NCBI GenBank assembly: GCA_944326035.1
Contig: CALVCS010000011.1
Span: forward strand, 368,062-432,061
Origin: an uncultured Alistipes sp.
GTDB taxonomy: Bacteria; Bacteroidota; Bacteroidia; Bacteroidales; Rikenellaceae
DNA length: 64,000 nucleotides
Reading direction: 5' to 3'
A program made the position numbers and the translations under genes. Positions 1 to 6,759 of this stretch are shown here, one piece after another. Every line of letters begins with the position of its first letter. Within the stretch, counting starts at the first letter, position 1. The notes beneath the pieces were generated by a model, which saw nothing but the letters and a program-made list of their open reading frames with translations, ran no database searches and was not told the origin of the DNA.

Positions 1-9
1 CTTTTTCAT
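1..9 (-). CDS. Start of a gene cut by the window edge, probably the inner-membrane part of the exporter
   Basis: Reading the minus strand, an ATG-AAA-AAG (Met-Lys-Lys) begins 13 bases after the stop codon of the HlyD-type adaptor and runs out of the window. Only three codons are visible, so the product cannot be seen. In TolC - HlyD gene pairs the next gene normally codes for an ABC-2 type or MFS permease. That is an inference from gene order alone. Confidence 0.4.
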
Positions 10-22
10 GATCGACAGCGAC

Positions 23-1009
23 TTATTTGAGTTCATCCCAGTTGACCGTAACGGTCATACCGGGGCGCAGGCCTTCGATTTTGCCTTCTGGCCGGGCTCG
101 TACTTCGAAGGTGCGCACATCGAATTCGCCACGGGTACGCGTAGCAGCCCAGGTGGCGTATTCGGCTTCGACGGCCAGATAGTAAACGGTCAGTTTGATG
201 CTCTTGTCCAAGCCCGGTACATAGGCTTTGAGTACGGAGCCCTCTTTGACGCGGGGCAATAGATCTTCCTTAATATTGAAGGTGACCCACAGATCGTTCA
301 TGTCGAGGAGCGTAATGACCGGGTAGCCTGATCCGATCAGTTCGCCCTCTTCGGCGATGATCGTCGAAATTTGACCATCGATCGGGGCATATTGACGGGC
401 ATCGGATAAATAGGATTCTACCTCCGAAACCCCTCCGGCGGCTTGCTGAACCAATGCGGCAGCTGCAGTCAGATCTTCGGAGCGAGCGCCGTCTCGTGCC
501 ATGATGTATTGCGACTTGGCGGCATCGGCCGTGGTTTGGGCCGCTTCCAGATTGGCCGATGCTTCGTCGAATTTTTGGGCTGGTACCACGCCGGCTTCAT
601 ACAGGTTCCGTACCCGGTCGTAGGTCTTTTGGGCCAGTTCTCGGCCGGTTTCGGCTTTACGCCACAGATTATAAATGGCATCGAGTTCTTGTTTGCGGAC
701 CCCGGCTTTGGCCTTGGCGTCCTGGGCACTGGCGGCCGTACGCATGGCTTCGGCCTGGACCAGTTTGGCATCGATTTCGGGGGTGCTCAGCACAAACAGC
801 AAGTCGCCTTTGGCTACTTTCTGCCCCTCTTTGACCCGGAGGGTGTCGATGCGTCCGGCCAATTTGGAGGCGATCTTATAGCTGGTCGCTTCAACCTCAC
901 CCTGGAGCAAAATGGGGACAGGTTTGATGGCGTACCAACTGATGAGCGATACAGCAACGATGATGACGATCACCCCGATACTGAGTCCGATTACGTTACT
1001 CCTTTTCAT
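23..1009 (-). CDS. HlyD/EmrA-type membrane fusion protein (periplasmic adaptor)
   Basis: A 328-residue periplasmic adaptor that should link an inner-membrane exporter to the TolC-like channel encoded just upstream. One N-terminal membrane segment (about residues 7-29) anchors it. It is followed by a biotinyl-lipoyl-like half (GRIDTLRVKEGQKVAKGDLL), a long Ala/Gln-rich helical hairpin (about 85-205) and a second lipoyl half with beta-barrel (APIDGQISTIIAEEGELIGS). The length is normal for the family. The gene lies 34 bases after the TolC gene and 13 bases before the truncated gene at the edge, so the three look like one operon. The substrate cannot be told from the sequence. The ATG start gives a good KR-rich N-terminus followed by the membrane segment. 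Confidence 0.9.
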   Translation of the reverse strand: MKRSNVIGLSIGVIVIIVAVSLISWYAIKPVPILLQGEVEATSYKIASKLAGRIDTLRVKEGQKVAKGDLLFVLSTPEIDAKLVQAEAMRTAASAQDAKAKAGVRKQELDAIYNLWRKAETGRELAQKTYDRVRNLYEAGVVPAQKFDEASANLEAAQTTADAAKSQYIMARDGARSEDLTAAAALVQQAAGGVSEVESYLSDARQYAPIDGQISTIIAEEGELIGSGYPVITLLDMNDLWVTFNIKEDLLPRVKEGSVLKAYVPGLDKSIKLTVYYLAVEAEYATWAATRTRGEFDVRTFEVRARPEGKIEGLRPGMTVTVNWDELK

Positions 1010-1043
1010 GGGAAGACAGATTTACGATTTTTATCAAATTTTA

Positions 1044-2471
1044 CTATTCTTCGTAGCGAATGTGTTGGGCCGAAGTGCGTTTGGCATATTCGGGCAACGA
1101 TTGGCTCAGACCGCAGGCCTCCAGCAGACGAGCCAGCATCAGGTCATAGTAATAGGCGGCCTGGAGGCGTTCGGTTTTGATTTTAGCCAGATTCAGCTGA
1201 GCATCTACAACGTCGGATGAAGAGGCCATACCCTCTTTGAAGGCTTCTTTTTTGATTCGAAGGTACTCTACCGCAAAGGCATACGAGGCTTCCAGAGACG
1301 GAAATTGTTCCTTGTAGGTGAGCATTTCGTTGTAGAGTTTATCGATGAGTGTGAACACATCGTTGTTGGCTTTTTGGCCGAGGGCTTCCACCTGACGGAT
1401 TTGCGCACGGGCGGCGCTGTATTTATATTCACGTCCTAACCCGTCGAAAATCTTGAAGGTGACGCCGGCTCCGACCGCCCAACGGGGCATTAGTTTCGTG
1501 ACTTGGTAGTTATAGAAGGAGGCGGCACCCATCAGGGCGACTTGAGGAGCAAAATCGGCCCGTTGCAATTTCATGCCTTCGACGGCTAAGTCGCGTTTCA
1601 GACTGACCTGTTTGAGCATCGGGCTGTTGTCCAGCGCCATTTGTTTGAAATGGTCGACGTTTTCGATCTCGTTCAGAATAAACAGCGTGCTGATGGGAGT
1701 GAATTCCTCTTGGGTATTCAGCGTGTTGGACAAGGCGCTGCGCAGGGTTTCGACGGTCTTGATTGATTCAAGGTAGTTTCGTTCGGCTTCTGCGCTGGAG
1801 ACCTCGGCATAGAGACGTTCTCCCCGGGCGATAATGCCATTTTTTTCTAGTTCGACGGCATCATGCAGATGTTGGCGCATACCTTCGAGCACCTGTTTGC
1901 GCACTTCGGTGACCTGCAAGGCGAGGGAAAGTCCGTAGTAACGTTCCACTAACTCGGAGACCAGGGCGTTGCGATTGCGTTGATCCTGTTGTTGGCTTTC
2001 GCCGATTTTGATTTTGGCGGCGCGATTAGCGGCGTTGATTTTTCCGCCGGTATATAACGGAATCGTAAGGTTGGCTCCGACCGTTCCGAAACTGCGATCC
2101 TGTATCGGCAGAGACCAGTCGGCCTTCATCAGTTCGCTGGCTTGCATCAGCACCGGAGGGGGAAGCAGGCTGCTCATGCTGTTGACCACTCCTCCGAGCG
2201 GATCTTTGAGCCCATTCAGATCGAACCCGATATCGTCAGAGAGGTAGGCATAGGCGCCCGTCACGTTGAGTTTGGGTAAGCGAAGTCCATAAGTCGCTTT
2301 GCGTTCCTTGATGGCGGCTTCCGTCGCATAGGCCGAGGCTTTGATCTGGGGGTTCTCGGTCAAGGTGATATTCAGCGCTTCGTCCAGCGTCAATAACCGG
2401 GGGGTATTTTGCGCCGGCAGGGCCGACACGAAACCCGTGCAGAGTAACAGCGCAGGGAACAGATGTTTCAT
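1044..2471 (-). CDS. TolC family outer membrane efflux protein
   Basis: An outer membrane channel subunit of a tripartite exporter, 475 residues from the ATG at 2471. I chose this start over the in-frame upstream start at 2531 because it gives a clean signal peptide (MKHLFPALLLCTGFVSALPA, cut near AQN). The rest shows the TolC pattern: two repeats of long amphipathic helices with barrel strands. The first repeat begins RLLTLDEALNITLTENPQIK and contains VGANLTIPLYTGGKINAANR, and the second contains VGAGVTFKIFDGLGREYKYS. It is the first gene of the exporter operon with the HlyD-type adaptor downstream. Family assignment is firm; the exported substrate is unknown. Confidence 0.92.
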   Translation of the reverse strand: MKHLFPALLLCTGFVSALPAQNTPRLLTLDEALNITLTENPQIKASAYATEAAIKERKATYGLRLPKLNVTGAYAYLSDDIGFDLNGLKDPLGGVVNSMSSLLPPPVLMQASELMKADWSLPIQDRSFGTVGANLTIPLYTGGKINAANRAAKIKIGESQQQDQRNRNALVSELVERYYGLSLALQVTEVRKQVLEGMRQHLHDAVELEKNGIIARGERLYAEVSSAEAERNYLESIKTVETLRSALSNTLNTQEEFTPISTLFILNEIENVDHFKQMALDNSPMLKQVSLKRDLAVEGMKLQRADFAPQVALMGAASFYNYQVTKLMPRWAVGAGVTFKIFDGLGREYKYSAARAQIRQVEALGQKANNDVFTLIDKLYNEMLTYKEQFPSLEASYAFAVEYLRIKKEAFKEGMASSSDVVDAQLNLAKIKTERLQAAYYYDLMLARLLEACGLSQSLPEYAKRTSAQHIRYEE

Positions 2472-2624
2472 AAATTCACGTTTAATTTGTGTAAATACAT
2501 CGGATCGAGATCGTTGCAAAAATTTCGCCATACAAGATCTCGACGACCTGTGTGAACTGCAATTTACACCTAATTACACAAAGATTTGAAACTTTTAGGG
2601 GATTTCCAAGGGAAAAAGTGTCTT

Positions 2625-3761
2625 TTAGCCTTTTGATGTGGGGATGTCGTCGCTTTTTTGCAGGATATGGGCATTCACGGCCAGTGCGCGGGCGGCCAGT
2701 TCGGGGATGACGGTGACTTCGATGCCTCCTTTTTTTAGCAACTCTTCCCCGCAGCATTGGACAAAATGGGAAGGTTCGTAGGTGGCAAAAACCACGCGCT
2801 GCAGACCGTGATGGAGAATCAGGGCGCTGCATGATAACGGCTTAGATTTGCGGGTTGAACAGGGTTCCATCGAGGAATAGATGGTGGCTCCGTGGAGCGA
2901 ACAGCCGGCATGCAGGGCTTTTTGGATGGCCTCTTCTTCGGCGTGGTTTGTCGGGGCGGTTTCGCGGCTGTAGCCGGTAAAACGTTGTCCATCAGCGGTG
3001 ACCACCAGGGCGCCGACACTATAAGCTGTTTCGCTGCGAGGACAATTTTCGGCCAGCGCGATCGCCTCCTCCAGCCGGGTGTAGTCTTCCGAGGTATAGC
3101 GTAAAGCATATTCCAAAACGGCCATGTCCCCTGCCCGATCGCAACGTAGCAGATGCATGCGTCGTCCTTTGTGAAAGGGGAACTGGGCCTCACCGACCCA
3201 TCGGGGGGCGGCGGCTTCGCCAACGAAAAAAGGCGCAATGGCCAATCGAAGGTAGTCGACGGCATTCTGCTGCAAGAATTGCGTGAGAATTTGGGCCCCA
3301 CCTTCGATAAATAGCGAATGGATTCTTCGGGATTCGAGTTGATCCAACAGTAGCTGAGGGGGGATCGTGGTGTCAGGCATACGGATGACGGTGGCCACGG
3401 CTTGCAGTCGTGAGGCCGATTCTTCCGAGGCTTCGGCGCCTAAAAAGACGATCTTCTCGCCGGATCCTTCGGTGAAGAAACGGGCTTTCGGATCGAGATT
3501 TCCGCTTCGGCTGACGGTCACTTTGACGGGGTCCGGTGTTTTCCCTGCCGCTTTTCGTTGGGCGATCAGCGCAGCCTGTCGGGTAACCAAGGCGGGATCA
3601 TCCTGCCGGAGGGTTTCGGCCCCGATCAATATCGCGTCACAAGCGGCCCGGGCGGCTTTGACCTCCGCCCAGTCTTCGGGCGAGGAGAGAATCAGACGTT
3701 GCGAAGAGGTGTCGTTGAGATATCCGTCCAGCGAAATGGCGGCCGATGCACGTACAATCAT
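2625..3761 (-). CDS. RibD-like bifunctional protein with reversed domain order (reductase - deaminase)
   Basis: A 378-residue protein with both activities of RibD-type enzymes, the second and third steps of riboflavin synthesis. The NADPH-dependent reductase domain is first (about 1-215: SLDGYLNDTSS, AILIGAETLRQDDPALVTR, FIEGGAQILTQFLQQ). The zinc deaminase domain is second (about 225-378). Classical RibD has the opposite order. The deaminase keeps the zinc site: His273 in HAEEEA, Cys301 in EPCSTRKS and Cys311. The two cysteines are nine residues apart, where classical RibD has eight as I recall it. This CSTRKS form resembles deaminases seen in some actinobacterial proteins. It stands alone, with no other rib gene in the window. 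It may make riboflavin or act on a related pyrimidine; the sequence does not decide. Confidence 0.82.
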   Translation of the reverse strand: MIVRASAAISLDGYLNDTSSQRLILSSPEDWAEVKAARAACDAILIGAETLRQDDPALVTRQAALIAQRKAAGKTPDPVKVTVSRSGNLDPKARFFTEGSGEKIVFLGAEASEESASRLQAVATVIRMPDTTIPPQLLLDQLESRRIHSLFIEGGAQILTQFLQQNAVDYLRLAIAPFFVGEAAAPRWVGEAQFPFHKGRRMHLLRCDRAGDMAVLEYALRYTSEDYTRLEEAIALAENCPRSETAYSVGALVVTADGQRFTGYSRETAPTNHAEEEAIQKALHAGCSLHGATIYSSMEPCSTRKSKPLSCSALILHHGLQRVVFATYEPSHFVQCCGEELLKKGGIEVTVIPELAARALAVNAHILQKSDDIPTSKG

Positions 3762-3823
3762 AAAATCGGGAATTTATTGGCGCTACAAATATCATCTAAT
3801 TTTTTAGGATTCACAAATTTGCT

Positions 3824-3831
3824 TATCTTTG
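3824..3831 (+). promoter_or_regulatory. -7 element TATCTTTG for the ECF sigma operon
   Basis: An exact match to the Bacteroidetes housekeeping -7 consensus TAnnTTTG. It lies about 130 bases before the GTG start of the sigma factor gene in the divergent gap. No clean TTTG -33 box is seen at the expected distance. Confidence 0.6.
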
Positions 3832-3963
3832 TTTTGCGAATTGTTTTCCGATCAAAAAAAAGAGAGGCCGATGAAATAAATCCACGAAAAAAAACGTTTC
3901 CAAAGCAACGAAAATTCAACCCTTTTCATCTATGGAATATAGATGGAGTAATGCCCGATATGT

Positions 3964-4512
3964 GTGACTGAACAACAGCTGATTAAACGGTGTAGCCAAC
4001 ATGACCGCACAGCCCAACAGAAACTTTACGAGATGTATGCCCCGAAAATGCTGGGTATATGTCGTCGTTATGTGACGGATGGCGAGGTGGCTCAGGATTT
4101 GATGCACGACGGTTTTATTACAGTATTTGCCAAGATCGGGGATTTTCGGGGAGAAGGCTCTTTTGAAGGTTGGATGCGACGAATCTTCGTCAATACGGCG
4201 TTGGGATATATTCGCAAACAGAAAACCTGGCAAACGACCCTCTCGGTGGATGAAGTGGGCGGACAATTGGAGGCCGATACCATTTCAGCTTTGGAACGGA
4301 TGGAAGCACGTGAATTGATGCGTTGCATCGAGGCGTTGCCCGATGGCTATCGAGTGGTTCTGAACTTATTTGCAATAGAAGGTTACTCCCACAAAGAGAT
4401 TGCCAAAATGTTGGCCATCAATGAAGGGACTTCCCGTTCGCAATATGCGCGAGCGAAGCTCTATCTGCAAAAATTGTTGAAAAAGCAAAGCGGGGAATTG
4501 AGTGAGCGATGA
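3964..4512 (+). CDS. ECF-type RNA polymerase sigma factor
   Basis: A 182-residue extracytoplasmic-function sigma factor. Region 2 is at about 20-95 (YAPKMLGICRRYV, DLMHDGFITVFAKI, FEGWMRRIFVNTALGYIRKQ). Region 4 is at about 120-175 (ALPDGYRVVLNLFAIEGYSH, KEIAKMLAINEGTSRSQYAR). The start must be GTG at 3964, because the frame is closed by TAA at 3949 and no in-frame ATG lies before conserved sequence. A GGAG at 3945-3948 sits just before an out-of-frame ATG at 3951 that opens a six-codon frame overlapping the GTG. The stop overlaps the start of the next gene by four bases, so sigma factor and regulator are probably translationally coupled. It is most likely held inactive by that downstream protein. 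Confidence 0.93.
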   Translation: MTEQQLIKRCSQHDRTAQQKLYEMYAPKMLGICRRYVTDGEVAQDLMHDGFITVFAKIGDFRGEGSFEGWMRRIFVNTALGYIRKQKTWQTTLSVDEVGGQLEADTISALERMEARELMRCIEALPDGYRVVLNLFAIEGYSHKEIAKMLAINEGTSRSQYARAKLYLQKLLKKQSGELSER

Positions 4513-5792
4513 ACGACCAGTTTGAGAAAATATTACAAAGTAAGTTATATGATCTGAAGGCAGATCAACCGGTTCCGGCGTGGCATGAGATGCAACGGCG
4601 TATGACCTTGGTTGAAAATGAGAAGGGGCCTTCTCAACGACCCCCTCGTTATCGCTGGATCGCCTATGCCGCTGCGGTATTACTCGCGATCGGCGTGGGG
4701 ATCGGGTTGTATCATTTCGAAACGACGGCACCGGAACAACTCGCTGACATTCAGCTGCCGGAAGATTCCCTGAATATGAGCCTGCCCGGTATCGAGCAGG
4801 CGATTCCGGTCGAGTCGTTGAAAGTTTCCCATCAGGAGATCAACTCTGCCTTAGGAAGCCTGTTCAAATCGGCGGCCAGTGTGACGGTGGTGAATACACC
4901 CCAACGCAATCCGTTGCATAATCTCCAGACACAACCGACCCTGGTGGAAGATTTCGATATCTCGTTGGCGACCGAATCGCTTTTGGCGGATGATCTGACG
5001 GTGCAGCCTTTTAAAGCGGAATCATCGGTAGAAAAAGAACCGGCACCTCGGAGCCGAGTCGATAACCAACGGACGCGGGCATCGTTCGGAGGCGGATTTG
5101 ATTGGGATCGTTATAAGAAGCAGCATCCACAAGAAAGCTGGCAATTGGCAGCCTTTACCAGTACGTTTGCTTCGGCAGACAATACGAAAACCAGCGGTCG
5201 TTTCGATACGCCTAAGATTCTTCTCTCGTCGATGGTCGATGCCGATTATCTGAATTCGATGTCTACGAGTCTGGTAGGGATGAAATTTAAACATCACTTC
5301 CCGATCTCGGTCGGTTTGGGCGTGAAAAAACATTTTAAGAACCGGTGGGCATTGGAAACGGGTTTGGTGTATACCTACCTGGAATCGAGCGGAGAGATGG
5401 AAGCCAGCGGTTTCTTGTATAAGGCCCGCCAACAGGTTCATTATCTGGGGATTCCTTTGTACGCCAGCTATTCTCTCTTTAACAACCAACGTTGGGATGT
5501 GTATCTGACCGGCGGTTTCATGGCAGAAGTGGGCGTAGGCGGCGAACAACGCATTCGCATGTACTTCGAAAACGATGCCCAGTCGACCCATTATCAGGAT
5601 CTCCATCCGAAAGGGTTGCTGTGGTCGACGAATTTGGGCGGAGGGGTTACCTATTATATGTTGGATCGCTTCGGGGTCTATCTCGAACCGGGAGCCAGCT
5701 ACTATTTTTCCAACGATCGCCAGCCGATTACCTATCGTACCGAAAATCCGTGGAGCTTCAATGTTCGTTTGGGCTTTCGGGTAAAATTCTAA
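4509..5792 (+). CDS. Dma-like dual-membrane-spanning anti-sigma protein (cytoplasmic tail, TM, linker, outer membrane barrel)
   Basis: A 427-residue protein overlapping the ECF sigma gene by four bases. Residues 1-48 are charged and cytoplasmic-like (anti-sigma position). Residues 50-69 form one hydrophobic helix (AYAAAVLLAIGVGIGLYHF). About 70-235 is polar and low in predicted structure. About 240-427 has repeating amphipathic strands of a PorT-like beta-barrel (ISVGLGVKKHFKNRWALETG, YLGIPLYASYSLFNNQRWDV) ending in the C-terminal Phe typical of outer membrane barrels. There is no cleavable signal peptide. This is the architecture I recall for the Dma family of Bacteroides thetaiotaomicron: sigma-binding N-terminus inside, barrel in the outer membrane, and a disordered tether across the periplasm. 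Function here is inferred from this match and from the gene order. Confidence 0.82.
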   Translation: MNDQFEKILQSKLYDLKADQPVPAWHEMQRRMTLVENEKGPSQRPPRYRWIAYAAAVLLAIGVGIGLYHFETTAPEQLADIQLPEDSLNMSLPGIEQAIPVESLKVSHQEINSALGSLFKSAASVTVVNTPQRNPLHNLQTQPTLVEDFDISLATESLLADDLTVQPFKAESSVEKEPAPRSRVDNQRTRASFGGGFDWDRYKKQHPQESWQLAAFTSTFASADNTKTSGRFDTPKILLSSMVDADYLNSMSTSLVGMKFKHHFPISVGLGVKKHFKNRWALETGLVYTYLESSGEMEASGFLYKARQQVHYLGIPLYASYSLFNNQRWDVYLTGGFMAEVGVGGEQRIRMYFENDAQSTHYQDLHPKGLLWSTNLGGGVTYYMLDRFGVYLEPGASYYFSNDRQPITYRTENPWSFNVRLGFRVKF

Positions 5793-5868
5793 CGAAAAAT
5801 TCGACACCGGTTTGTCCGCCCGGTGCAACGTATGGGCGACTCTTTACATCTAATCAAAGAATCAACAT

Positions 5869-6579
5869 TTGAAAAAGAGTATGTGGAATAGATTTTCGCG
5901 TTATGCGTTATGGATGCTGATGGGGGCTGTGTTAGTAGGGCTGTCGTCTTGCAAAAAGGAGGGTGAGTCCTACCGTTTTGGCGTGTCGTATGGCAATATC
6001 GTCGGTAGTGCGGACTCCTATCATATTGTGACCGATGAGGGAACCAACCTCTATGTCGTGGAAGGAGCCTCTGCCACGGAGGTGGTCGACGGACAGCGGG
6101 TGATGGCCAATTATTCGATTGTGGATCGCGTCGAAACGGGATATAATATCCGACTGAATTTTTTGTATAATATTTTGACGAAAGATCCCGTTTTTCTTTC
6201 AAAGATCACGTGGGATGAACGGCGGGAAATCGGAGACGATCCGCTCAATGTTCGCTCCATGAGTTTTGGAGGTAAGTATTTGAATGTCAATATCGAGGTG
6301 ATGCGAAAGAATCCGGAGGTCGCTCATTTTATCAATGCGGTGGTCGATGAACAACGTTCGGATGATCAGACGGTCTATTTGACTCTGACGCACAATGCCT
6401 ATGGCGATGAAGCCTCCATACCGGTTGCCCAGTGGGTTTCGTTCGATTTGTCGACTTTAGTCCCGGCCGGTCAACAACAGATTAATGTGTATGTAGAGTG
6501 GACGAATTATCAAGGAGAAGAATGTCAAGATTCGGGGGTCTTTACCCTACCCTCTGCCTCCTCCGATACGAGTCTCTAA
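5869..6579 (+). CDS. NigD-like lipoprotein
   Basis: A 236-residue predicted lipoprotein. The signal peptide ends in a lipobox (VLVGLSSCKK, Cys28). The N-terminal part has the OB-like pattern of NigD-like proteins (YHIVTDEGTNLYVVEG, DGQRVMANYSIVDRV), followed by a second beta domain. The TTG at 5869 gives a typical MKK start; the ATG at 5881 is a good alternative and keeps the whole lipoprotein signal. It lies 76 bases after the dual-membrane regulator and ahead of a strong terminator, so it probably belongs to the same transcription unit. In B. thetaiotaomicron I recall NigD1 as the output of Dma1 signalling that affects vesicle formation. The biochemical role of NigD-like proteins is unknown to me. 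Confidence 0.82.
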   Translation: MKKSMWNRFSRYALWMLMGAVLVGLSSCKKEGESYRFGVSYGNIVGSADSYHIVTDEGTNLYVVEGASATEVVDGQRVMANYSIVDRVETGYNIRLNFLYNILTKDPVFLSKITWDERREIGDDPLNVRSMSFGGKYLNVNIEVMRKNPEVAHFINAVVDEQRSDDQTVYLTLTHNAYGDEASIPVAQWVSFDLSTLVPAGQQQINVYVEWTNYQGEECQDSGVFTLPSASSDTSL

Positions 6580-6649
6580 AGAGCGTGCGGCTCGCGAGCC
6601 GTCGATAGTTAGTTTATTTTCTATTTTCAACAGGGTTGTTTTGCAGGTA

Positions 6650-6685
6650 GGGACGGAAAAGAGAAGTGCTTCTCTTTTCCGTCCC
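6650..6685 (+). terminator. Perfect 17-bp hairpin after the NigD-like gene
   Basis: GGGACGGAAAAGAGAAG (6650-6666) pairs without mismatch with 6669-6685 and is followed by TCGTTTTG. It probably ends transcription of the ECF sigma/Dma-like/NigD-like unit. Confidence 0.75.
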
Positions 6686-6700
6686 TCGTTTTGAAAGCAC

Positions 6701-6748
6701 AAAAAATCATCGCCCGGAATGATCGTGCATTCCGGGCGATGATTTTTT
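6701..6748. terminator. Bidirectional terminator, perfect 20-bp stem with A-run and T-run
   Basis: Bases 6701-6720 (AAAAAATCATCGCCCGGAAT) are perfectly complementary to 6729-6748 with an 8-base loop. The A-run and T-run let it work both ways: for plus-strand read-through past the first hairpin, and for the giant minus-strand gene whose stop is at 6760. Confidence 0.88.
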
Positions 6749-6759
6749 ATAGCCTGTCT

